Assembly (NCBI GenBank): GCA_036703985.1 | Contig: DATNQN010000144.1 | Location: forward strand, 1 to 50,436 | Source: Leptolyngbyaceae cyanobacterium | GTDB lineage: Bacteria > Cyanobacteriota > Cyanobacteriia > Cyanobacteriales > Aerosakkonemataceae | DNA length: 50,436 bases | Direction of reading: 5' to 3' | Part shown: in pieces, positions 1 through 7,340 of the stretch | Numbering within the stretch: the first letter of the stretch is position 1 | Layout: each line of letters opens with the position of its first letter | Notes under the pieces: model-generated | What the model saw: the letters and a program-made list of their open reading frames with translations, nothing else | Databases searched by the model: none | Told to the model about the DNA's origin: nothing | Translations under genes and position numbers: made by a program

Positions 1-135
1 CCGATGATTGCAGGTTGGTTGCAATTAATCCTGGTTCAGTTGCAATTAATCCTGGCTGAAGCGCAATTATAGTTGCATTTAATCCTGGTTTGAAAATGTC
101 TTGATTGCAGGTTTGAGCGATTAGTATTGCAGGTC
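1..135. repeat. Degenerate tandem repeat array
   Basis: Read on the minus strand, the stretch is built from variants of a unit of about 20 bases centred on AGGATTAATTGCAAC, with diverged copies containing CTGCAATC and AGGATTAAATGCAAC. Two copies near 19-58 are almost identical and a third lies near 74-93. The array forms the last 30 or so codons of the reverse transcriptase reading frame, straight after the HNH residues DNLQLLH, where related proteins normally have a different short ending. It may therefore have replaced the natural 3' end of the gene. The units are contiguous and have no spacers. Confidence 0.55.
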
Positions 136-1226
136 GCTACATGTAGTAGTTGAAGGTTGTCATATTGGTCTTTACCACCTAATGAAATTGGTAATTTATG
201 GTCAACTTCTACAATGTCTGTACTGGAAAAGTACAGCCCACAGTGTGTACAAATACCTTTTTGTTTCTTAATGAGTGTTGCCACTCTATTAGGAGTTTCT
301 GGGTACTCGCCACGTCTTTTGCTCCAGTAAGTCCAGTTACCATTAAACGGACTAGCTTCACCTTTCACTTTAATATGCCTTACGATTGGCGTTCTTGAGT
401 GATTGTGTAATTCTATTCCATTCTCGGTACTGAAACACCAATTTCGATTGCCTACTGTTCTCCAGTATTTATCCTTATTGATGTCTCCTTTACCCCTTCT
501 TCTTACCCATGCTCTTAACTTTTCATAGATTAGAAAGTCAACTTTTGAGAAAGTTTCCTTACTACTGACTGCTGAGTAATAGTTTGACCATCCCCTAATG
601 ATTGGATTCAGCTTACTAATTAAAGCAGCTTGAGGGGCATTCACATGGTCATCTATTACTTTAGCAATCTTTTCCAGATGAATCTTGATTTTGGGTTTTG
701 ATGGGGTGATTAGTGTTTTAAAACCTAGTTTGATGCCATTAGTAGTTTTGGCACATCTGTAGTTTCCTACTTTGTACTGCTGTACGTGAAATCCAAGAAA
801 TTCAAAACCAATATTTCCCTCAATCTCATTCAAGGTATGTGTCAGTTTTGTTTTACTAGGTTTTAATTCTAAACCCATGTCACGTAACCATTCACAAATA
901 ATCTCTTGACATTTCTTGACGACGTTAATATCCTCATGAATGATAACGAAGTCATCAGCGTAACGGATTAGACTAAGGGCTTTACGATTATTTTGCTTAG
1001 GGCCTTTTAGTGTCTCCGAAAACTGTTTAATTCTTTCTTCCATACCATGTAGGGCAATGTTCGCAAGTAAGGGTGAGATAACCCCTCCTTGTGGTGTACC
1101 ATCATTGGTAGGAAAGAGTTTTTCTTCCACACAGTATCCTGCTTTGAGCCAGCATTTTATCTGACGGCTTAGAGTGGGGTATGTGTTTATTTTGGAGATT
1201 AATGCTTTATGGTCTATACGGTCGAA
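36..1226 (-). pseudogene. Outer intron reverse transcriptase/maturase, 3' part
   Basis: This is the C-terminal two thirds of a group II intron-encoded protein. The frame begins with FDRIDHKALI, directly continuing the N-terminal piece that ends YVLDADIAKC at 3629. Visible in order are the RT motif GTPQGGVISPLLAN, the catalytic YADDF box, the maturase X domain (RGWSNYYSAV) and an HNH endonuclease zinc motif (CTHCGLYF, then EVDHKLPISLGG and YDNLQLLH). The last 30 or so residues are encoded by a repeat array and look foreign. The gene is physically split by the inner intron. It could still work if that intron splices, but the canonical junction would leave the frame one base off. Confidence 0.8.
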
Positions 1227-1283
1227 AGTGGGTAGCTAGCCAGCGAGGTTACCATCCGGTTCCTTTTCCGACTAGCCCCCTCC

Positions 1284-1318
1284 GAACCGTGCTTGCGAGA
1301 TTTCCAGGCACACGGCTC
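1284..1318 (-). ncRNA. Group II intron domain V (inner intron)
   Basis: The minus strand reads GAGCCGTGTGCC, then a GGAAAT loop region, then GCAAGCACGGTTC. This is the classic 34-35-base domain V hairpin with the catalytic triad region and the complementary arm CACGGTTC. It lies about 55 bases before the intron 3' end, as expected, with a domain VI-like stem between. Confidence 0.85.
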
Positions 1319-1328
1319 TCCAGTATTC

Positions 1329-3119
1329 CTATTCCGTGATGTGCCTAAAAATAGGTTTGCCAGCATGAATGGCGTCATGGCATTGGCGACAAACAATCAT
1401 TGTCTTTCGTCTGCGTGCAGACATAATCTGCATCCAGAGCGGTTTAGACTTCCTTCCCTTTACCAAGAGGTCTTTGAGAGCGCGAACGTGGTGAACTTCA
1501 ATGTCACCTTTCGCCCCACAGACCTCACACTCGTCCGCAAGGAGCCGTTTAATCAGCTCGTTTCTTTCTGGCGGCTTTCGGGTCAAGGGCAGGTCTGGAA
1601 TGGTTGCTTTTGGGTTACGTTTTAGCGATAGACCACCAAAACGAGCCACCAGTGGTTTCTTACCTTCCCTATTGATGGTAATTTCCACGCATTTGCGCCG
1701 ACCTTGTGGGAGCTTGACCGTCTTATGGTACTTGGAGCAGATTTTCGCCACGCTAGTTTTGTGTTTACAAGCGAGTGTTTTCATTAGTGAACTCCACATG
1801 ACCCATTGCAGTTTTGAAAGCCATGCAATGTTTTGGGCCAGACTGTAGAATTGCACGTACCCTCTGTATTCTGACTGATAGATGCTGACGATTGTAAAAT
1901 CGTCATCATTAATCAGTTCCGGGCGATGAATGGGTTTGCCATTCCTCTTGTATTGGGCGCACTTTTCTTCCACAAAACGAGCAGGAATTCGGAGTCCAAT
2001 AATGCCGTTCAGCGAACGCCTACCTTGAGTGTGCTTACTGTCCGACTGTTGAACAACGACTGAGTACCCCAAAAACTTTGCCGCTCCTTTGTGGGCATTT
2101 GTAATCAAGGTCTTTTCAGAGGACATATCGAGCTTCAAGTTATCAGCTAAAAATGTTCTCAGTTTTTCCTTGATTTCTTTTGCCTCTGCAACTGACCCTA
2201 TAAAGCCAAGTAAAAAGTCATCGGCATAGCGTACATAAGACAGCCTTCTGTACCCAGGGTCACGAACATCTTTGGAGGGCATTTTCTGGTATTTTATTTC
2301 CAGTTCATGCGCTTTTAAAGTTTGTCCGGTTTTCCTGTAGTACCAAGCGAGTTTCTGGAGTTTGGCATACTCCTTATTTTCGGCTCTTCTTTGACCGCGC
2401 GTATATTCTGGAATTAGATTCTCCCAGACAAACTTATCCAACTTGTCGAGATAGATATTGGCGAGAATGGGTGAGACGATTGCGCCTTGAGGCGTACCAC
2501 TGAGAGTGGAATGATACTTCCATTGCTCGCAATAACCTGCTTTGAGCAGATTTTCCATCAACCTGAGAAAGCGGTTATCTTTAATTTTATCGCGCAGGAT
2601 TGACATCAAGATTTTATGGTCTATGTTGTCAAAACAACCGCGAATGTCTCCTTCGATAAACCACTTGGTTCCTTGCCAGGTACGGTCTATATTAGTTAAA
2701 GCCGTGTGGCATCCGCGCTCTGGTCTGAAACCGTGACTGCTGTCAGAAAATTGAGGTTCGTAGTATGCCTCAAGAATCGAGCGTACCACTTCTTGAACCA
2801 GTTTGTCTTTCCAAGTAGGGACACCAAGCGGTCGAGTTTTTCCATTCTTTTTAGGAATGTTAACTCGTCGTACTGGTGTCCATCGAAAGCGTTCATAGCG
2901 AATATCTTCTATGAGGCTCTCAATCTTTTTGACAGACATTCCATCAGCAGTTTCCTCAGTAATTCCTCGCGTCATTGCCCCATCATTTTTGTAGATGCGA
3001 CTGTACGCTCGGAGGTACAAATTCGGGTTGAATAGTTGTCTGTAGACATCTTTTCCCAGAGGCAACCCTTGTTGGCCTCTATCTCGGATTACATTAAGAA
3101 CCGTTTCGGCGTCCCGCAT
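1329..3119 (-). CDS. Group II intron reverse transcriptase/maturase with HNH domain (inner intron)
   Basis: This 596-residue intron-encoded protein would assist splicing and prime reverse transcription during retrohoming. In order it shows the N-terminal RT0-like region, the RT fingers (NIPKKNGKTRPLGVP), GDIRGCFDNIDH with the first catalytic aspartate, GTPQGAIVSPILANIYLD, the YADDF box (VRYADDFLLGF), the maturase X domain, and a C-terminal HNH zinc motif (CEVCGAKGDIEVHHV, then CRQCHDAIHAGK). Length and motif order match intact family members. The protein differs clearly from the RT of the surrounding intron, so the two introns belong to different lineages and the inner one is not a tandem copy. 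The ATG at 3119 gives a full N-terminus. Confidence 0.92.
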   Translation of the reverse strand: MRDAETVLNVIRDRGQQGLPLGKDVYRQLFNPNLYLRAYSRIYKNDGAMTRGITEETADGMSVKKIESLIEDIRYERFRWTPVRRVNIPKKNGKTRPLGVPTWKDKLVQEVVRSILEAYYEPQFSDSSHGFRPERGCHTALTNIDRTWQGTKWFIEGDIRGCFDNIDHKILMSILRDKIKDNRFLRLMENLLKAGYCEQWKYHSTLSGTPQGAIVSPILANIYLDKLDKFVWENLIPEYTRGQRRAENKEYAKLQKLAWYYRKTGQTLKAHELEIKYQKMPSKDVRDPGYRRLSYVRYADDFLLGFIGSVAEAKEIKEKLRTFLADNLKLDMSSEKTLITNAHKGAAKFLGYSVVVQQSDSKHTQGRRSLNGIIGLRIPARFVEEKCAQYKRNGKPIHRPELINDDDFTIVSIYQSEYRGYVQFYSLAQNIAWLSKLQWVMWSSLMKTLACKHKTSVAKICSKYHKTVKLPQGRRKCVEITINREGKKPLVARFGGLSLKRNPKATIPDLPLTRKPPERNELIKRLLADECEVCGAKGDIEVHHVRALKDLLVKGRKSKPLWMQIMSARRRKTMIVCRQCHDAIHAGKPIFRHITE

Positions 3120-3628
3120 CTCGCGTACCTCTTGGTCTTAGTGTGAGGAATACCTGTTCTCCTTTGCCATGTGGACGGCTTTCCCGTCCTCAGACTACTA
3201 TGAGAACTCTGTAGCCATAGGACTCGCGTCCCGTAGGCCATCCCGTGCTTCATCAACTCGGTACGTGGTAGTGTGATTTAGGTGTCCCACTCATTCCTTT
3301 GAGCCGTCTCATTGATGGCCGACATCGTTTGAAGAAGTTGTGTTGCTCAAATGTTTAAAACTACACACAAACGATTATTCCTGTTAGACGTTGTAGGAAT
3401 AGGCAATCGCCTATGCCGTCAGAATTGGGCTTCAAGTAGTCTAACTTTCACCTTGTCACACAAGCCTTGCAGGGCAATGGTTTAAACGTCTTCTCTCCAT
3501 CCCCCGCTTTACCAACGTGCTGTTTTCCCTTTTGTCTTTCGACTCTAGGTAAGTTGGTTGACTTAGAGACATTCTTCTTAGTCTCTCCCAATTAGATTGG
3601 GGATACCGTGTTGACTGCCACGGCGCAC

Positions 3629-4180
3629 GCATTTGGCAATATCGGCATCAAGCACATATTTGGCTTTATATCTAATATTGTTAAATATTGCTTCAATTGC
3701 ATCGTGGCATGAGCGTCCGGGTCTGAAACCATAAGAGTTTGGCTCGAATTTGGCCTCCCATTCTGGTTCCATCGCTAATTTTACTAGCGCTTGCAAGGCA
3801 CGGTCATCTATTGTAGGTATTCCTAATGGACGGGTTTCAGAACTTCCTGGTTTTGGAATCATTACCCTACGAGTAGGTTTTGATTTTCCAGAAATTCTTA
3901 GTCTGCCTACCAAGTTAGTACGTTGCTTTGGGGTTAACGATTTAACGCCATCCACTCCAGCCGTATTCATACCTTGGTTTTCTTGAGTTACCTTTCTGAC
4001 AGAAATACATCTTGCAGACCATGACCTAATCAGAGTCTTTTGAAGTTTGCGAACTGCTTTAACATCGCCACGCTCACTCGCTTGATAGATTCGTTTTTGC
4101 AACTTGAAAGTGGCCTTTTCTAGCTTTTGCCAGTTGAGGTCTTTCCATTCCACCGTCAGAATATTCTGCGTTTTAGACAT
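3629..4180 (-). pseudogene. Outer intron reverse transcriptase, 5' part
   Basis: This is the N-terminal 184 codons of the outer intron RT. It includes the region before the RT domain (SKTQNILTVEWKDLNWQKLE), the GVDGV motif, RRVMIPKPGSSETRPLGIP and YGFRPGRSCHDAI, and ends at YVLDADIAKC. There the inner intron starts with GTGCG. Reading on into the intron adds VRRGSQHGIPNLIGRD and then a stop, which are intron RNA bases and not protein of this family. The rest of the gene resumes at 1226. Confidence 0.85.
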
Positions 4181-4790
4181 ATAAATTGCTACTTAGTCTC
4201 CATCTTTGGAATTACCGTGTATCTGTCTGCATATCTCTGTCATTACAACAGAGCATTCGCTTCTGATACAATCCTGTTCTCCTAAGTCATTCGTTAGCTA
4301 CTTACTGGTTAATCGACATTACCAGAGACTTAAGAGAGTTACTTCGTTCCGATTACACATTGATTGAGCCTTTAGCGCGATGCTATCCAACGGGTTTAGT
4401 GGGCGGTGCTTATAAGTCAGATCGCCAACTGCTTATGCCCTATCCTTGCCTTTTGGCTTGGTGTTAATCAGATGTTAATTTGATTCAGCCATTACACCAT
4501 CAAAATTAACGTTGGTTCGGACGCATCTTTGCTTCCGCTACGCATGAACTCTTGCTAGACAGTTACCAATTTTGGCTATCAGTAGTTCTGTCATTTATCC
4601 CCGCTTTACAAACAAGATGGTTGCTAATCATCAGGGTAGGGGATATGCTTTTACCTCTGCACTTGAGGAGAAGGACTTTTGGGAGGAACCCAATCACCTT
4701 CAAATGTAATCAGTTGTCAAAGCTGCCTTAAGCAGCTAAGCTAACCGTCCCGTAAGCCTTTCAGCCTACTTTAGGTTAAACGAATCGCAC

Positions 4791-4871
4791 AACAATATAT
4801 CTTTCCTGGTTCAAGGTTCGCTTAATTGCCGCACCCAGGACTGGCTCATCTTCAACTAGCAGAACTTTCAT
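4791..4871 (-). pseudogene. OmpR-type response regulator, 5' fragment interrupted by a group II intron
   Basis: The minus strand from the ATG at 4871 encodes MKVLLVEDEPVLGAAIKRT followed by LNQERYIV, then meets the intron start at 4790. The LLVEDEP motif holds the acidic pocket of a receiver domain, and the spacing and LNQExYIV ending match the first helix-strand of CopR/RppA-type response regulators in cyanobacteria. Only 27 codons are visible; the 3' exon lies beyond the left edge. It follows a DUF2808 gene by 15 bases. Its likely targets are the 11-bp direct repeats found upstream of five nearby genes (inference). Confidence 0.7.
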
Positions 4872-4886
4872 TAAAATTCACCGAGC

Positions 4887-5357
4887 CTATTTGTAGGTTG
4901 GAATCCAAGCTGTACCGAGAGGGATTTCTACATTTGCGCCGACCATCTTTCCATAAACTCGGTACAGCCAGATGTGGTCATAGCCTGGAGTAGTAACGTC
5001 TCGCATATTAATTGATAGCTTGGTCTCAGGAGGTACTGGTTGGGAGAAAACGACTGTAGCTTTTCTATTATTGATAGAAACATCAGCCTCAATTTTCTGT
5101 CCCGATTGATTCTTCACTTCAATTCCCCTACGGATGCTAATATCCTCTGGCAAATCGATTGATAGTGATGAAAGAGCTTGTACCTTGACATAAACATCTA
5201 ACTTATGGGTAGCACTCTGAAATTGAGCGTTATTAGGAATTGCAGCGCTACTGCCTAGATGAGTAACGTTATAATCTCTTAGATTTCGCGCCTGAGCAGT
5301 AGGAAATAAGGAGGCAAGTACCAGAGTGATTGTTGTTGCGTAAACTAAGTTTTTCAT
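4887..5357 (-). CDS. DUF2808 secreted protein, copy 1
   Basis: This is a 156-residue protein with a signal peptide (about 1-23, ending AQA) and one DUF2808 domain, a cyanobacterial family of unknown biochemical role. Family features are the ATHKLDVYVKVQ strand, SLSIDLPEDI, GQKIEADVSINNRKATVVFSQPV and the ending WLYRVYGKMVGANVEIPLGTA. It is the first of three diverged paralogues in a row and lies directly upstream of the interrupted response regulator. A regulator box of the shared type lies about 62 bases before the start codon, so it probably responds to the same signal as the efflux genes. A periplasmic or cell-surface role in metal stress is an inference from context. Confidence 0.8.
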   Translation of the reverse strand: MKNLVYATTITLVLASLFPTAQARNLRDYNVTHLGSSAAIPNNAQFQSATHKLDVYVKVQALSSLSIDLPEDISIRRGIEVKNQSGQKIEADVSINNRKATVVFSQPVPPETKLSINMRDVTTPGYDHIWLYRVYGKMVGANVEIPLGTAWIPTYK

Positions 5358-5418
5358 CGCCTTACTTTTTGAGAAGCTAACTGATTAATCTCCTTACCTA
5401 TTAGTTTTGCAGATAAAA

Positions 5419-5440
5419 ATGAAATGAGGATGAATTTTTT
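5419..5440 (-). promoter_or_regulatory. Direct-repeat regulator box 1
   Basis: The minus strand reads TTCATCC then TCATTTCAT, two TTCAT cores starting 11 bases apart. An 11-base direct repeat is the usual layout for OmpR/PhoB-class response regulators. It lies about 62 bases upstream of DUF2808 copy 1. The intergenic stretch 5358-5676 holds nothing else recognisable. Confidence 0.55.
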
Positions 5441-5676
5441 GATGATTTATTATATCCGCCTGCTAATATTTCTCAATTAGTCTGGAAAACTCTGTTATAA
5501 ATGAGTTCACTTATCAAATCTTTTACAGGCTAAGAATAGCAAATACATCGGTTATTAAATTGGATAATAAGGCTTGCCAAAAGTAAACCTTAAATACCTC
5601 CAAAACTGGTATAAGGAGTAAATTCTGTTCTTTCCAAAACTGATAGTGTATAAACCATCTGATGAGCCAATTTACG

Positions 5677-6174
5677 TCAGTAGACACGAATCCGGGCTAT
5701 TCCGATGGGGACATCTGCCTCAAGACCAACAAGTTTAGCGGAAACACGGTATATCCAAGCGTTAGAAACACCTCTTCTTCTTATATTGTTCAGGTCAAGC
5801 TCAAGTTTCGATTCAGGAGCAATTGGTTGCGGAAAATCGACTATGATTTTGTTGCCCATGATAGAAATATTGGCATTAATTTTCTGTCCCGACTTATCTG
5901 TTAGAGCGATATTGTCACTTATTCTTAGACCCTCTGGAACATCAATATTTAATTGAGAAAGAGGACTGCTACCTTGAGGAATGTGAAACCGAATTGTATG
6001 TCTAACAATTCTCGACCGATTTTGAGGAAATTGTACCGCTCCCTCAAGATGAAGACCACCTTCTGTTCTGGCACTGGCATTGTCAGGAGGAATTGAAGCT
6101 GCAAGAGCCAAAGCTATGGCAGCAGTATAAATTAGTGTTCTCACTTTGTCACTCCTGTAAGGAATTGAGCGCAT
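5677..6174 (-). CDS. DUF2808 secreted protein, copy 2
   Basis: This 165-residue paralogue of the gene at 4887-5357 has an N-terminal signal peptide or anchor (about 12-35, VRTLIYTAAIALALAASIP). The DUF2808 core follows: LSQLNIDVPEGLRISDNIAL, GQKINANISIMGNKIIVDFPQPIAPESKLELDL, and the ending WIYRVSAKLVGLEADVPIG. It starts at the ATG at 6174; an internal start could serve if the true signal peptide begins at residue 10-15. A regulator box of the shared type lies 62 bases upstream, the same distance as for copy 1. The two genes therefore probably arose by duplication of gene plus promoter. Confidence 0.78.
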   Translation of the reverse strand: MRSIPYRSDKVRTLIYTAAIALALAASIPPDNASARTEGGLHLEGAVQFPQNRSRIVRHTIRFHIPQGSSPLSQLNIDVPEGLRISDNIALTDKSGQKINANISIMGNKIIVDFPQPIAPESKLELDLNNIRRRGVSNAWIYRVSAKLVGLEADVPIGIARIRVY

Positions 6175-6234
6175 TAACCAAGTTACAGACTCATTTTTAG
6201 CAAATGATCCTGTTATTACTAGATTGACAGAGTG

Positions 6235-6258
6235 AGATGAAACCAGGATGAAATTTTA
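6235..6258 (-). promoter_or_regulatory. Direct-repeat regulator box 2
   Basis: The minus strand contains TTTCATC, four bases, then TTTCATC, an exact 11-base direct repeat. It lies about 62 bases before the start of DUF2808 copy 2. The flanking bases (CTCACT, then TGTCAA and CTAGTAA) recur at box 3, so the whole promoter was probably duplicated. Confidence 0.6.
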
Positions 6259-6295
6259 GCTCGTTTAAGAAACTTTACCTAGAAATCAACTGAAC

Positions 6296-6607
6296 TTAAA
6301 AGACTTTAAAATAGCTATTTGTTCTCGGCCTGCTAGGACTAAAAAGATAAAAGTAAATACTGAAACTATCTATATCTGTAAAAATATTTCCAACAGCTTC
6401 AGCACTTTCAATTTTGTACTTGTAGATTATTTGAGTTGCCTTGTCCTTCAGCCTTTCTTCTATAGCAACGGTAGAAAGTTCTGGAATTTTTCTGACTAAA
6501 ACCTCAAATCGAATTTTTTCTCTAAATCTTTTTAGCTCAGCTAATGCTCTTTCTTCTTGAGAAGAGTTTAAAAAAAACTTCTGATGGCTTGTTAATCCAC
6601 CAGCCTT
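6296..6607 (-). pseudogene. Open frame without a start, possible decayed small gene
   Basis: A stop-free frame of about 100 codons reads, among others, RALAELKRFREKIRFEVLV and DKATQIIYKYKIESAEAV, a plausible soluble charged protein. No ATG, GTG or TTG is correctly placed at its 5' end. A regulator box of the shared type and a promoter similar to box 2 lie immediately upstream, at the right distance for a lost start near 6570. I do not recognise the family. It may be the remains of a fourth member of the regulon, or chance. Confidence 0.35.
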
Positions 6608-6631
6608 TTACTAGATAATCTTGACATAGTG

Positions 6632-6655
6632 AGATGAAATCAGCGTGAAATTTAT
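6632..6655 (-). promoter_or_regulatory. Direct-repeat regulator box 3
   Basis: The minus strand reads TTTCACGCTGATTTCATC, TTTCAC and TTTCAT 11 bases apart. The bases downstream (CTCACTATGTCAAG, CTAGTAA) closely match those of box 2. It stands in front of the startless frame at 6296-6607, not of an intact gene. Confidence 0.5.
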
Positions 6656-6775
6656 GCCTATCATCTGGTACTTTTATAAAATAAATGGTCATAAATTTAG
6701 GAATATTCTAGAACAACAAACAACTGCTAGTACAAATATCAAAGACGGAAAAATAATGGGTTTGAAAAGTACAAA

Positions 6776-7255
6776 CTAAAAAGTGAAAAATCTAGCTTCA
6801 TCTATGGAAATTTCTGTATCGCTGCCAACAACTTTAACCGAAAATCTATAGATAGAAGCAGGCCCCTGAATTGGTTGTCTTACTTTATTTAATTCAATCA
6901 AGAGCCTAGTGTTAACCACAGTTTTTTCAGGAAACTCTATAATGATTCTTCTACCATTTGCAAAAATATTAATGTTAATTTTTTGACCATTCTCATCCCG
7001 TACATCAATATCGTTACTTACAGCTACCGTAGATGGAGTATCAATAATTAGCTGGGAAAGAGGGTTATTATTCTGGGGAATGTGTAATTGAAAAACCTGT
7101 TTAACAAGACGCCAACCACTAGAAAGGGATTCCACATTACGCTCAACATTGGATTCCCTACTATTATCTGTTGTGGCAGTTGCATAGCCGCCGACGAAAA
7201 TTGAAGCTGCGGTAGCCAAAGCGAATGCAGCAGTGTATCTCAGTATTTTCTTCAT
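6776..7255 (-). CDS. DUF2808 secreted protein, copy 3
   Basis: This is a 159-residue diverged DUF2808 paralogue with a signal peptide (MKKILRYTAAFALATAAS, cleavage perhaps near 27). Core features are LSQLIIDTPSTVAVSNDIDV, GQKININIFANGRRIIIEFP and the ending SIYRFSVKVVGSDTEISIDEA. It is less conserved at the C-terminus than copies 1 and 2, lacking the IPLGTA ending. The shared regulator box lies about 90 bases upstream and overlaps the 3' end of the truncated RND gene. The protein is probably exported; its function is unknown. Confidence 0.72.
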   Translation of the reverse strand: MKKILRYTAAFALATAASIFVGGYATATTDNSRESNVERNVESLSSGWRLVKQVFQLHIPQNNNPLSQLIIDTPSTVAVSNDIDVRDENGQKININIFANGRRIIIEFPEKTVVNTRLLIELNKVRQPIQGPASIYRFSVKVVGSDTEISIDEARFFTF

Positions 7256-7340
7256 CTAAACTGTCAAAGCAATCAAAAACGCCAACTGGATTTCAGATTT
7301 CCCTTTGGCGAATAAACCTTTCCTTCACTAGGATGACAGG

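Larger units (their letters stand above)
1228..3628 (-). mobile_element. Inner group II intron nested in the outer intron's RT gene
   Basis: On the minus strand the element begins GTGCGCCGTGG at 3628 and ends CTACCCAC at 1228. It encodes a full-length reverse transcriptase (1329-3119) and has a canonical domain V at 1284-1318, followed by a domain VI-like hairpin. About 500 bases between the 5' end and the RT start would form domains I-III. It interrupts the outer RT gene between AKC and FDRIDH, inside the conserved RT motif around the first catalytic aspartate. Both ends are present, so it could be an active ribozyme. Confidence 0.85.
1..4790 (-). mobile_element. Outer group II intron, running off the left edge
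   Basis: The 5' end is seen on the minus strand at 4790, where the sequence starts GTGCGATTCG, a typical group II intron start. About 610 bases of presumed structured domains I-III precede the reverse transcriptase start at 4180. The element sits inside a response-regulator gene after codon 27. Its own reverse transcriptase gene is split by a second intron at 1228-3628. No domain V was seen before the left edge, so the 3' end lies outside the window or has been lost to the repeat array at 1-135. Confidence 0.8.

Noticed and set aside
1-135. CRISPR array
   Set aside because: The units are degenerate, contiguous and lack unique spacers, and they form part of a reading frame.
1329-3119. Retron or diversity-generating RT
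   Set aside because: Maturase X and HNH domains, GTGCG start and domain V show group II introns; no template/variable repeat or msr-msd was seen.
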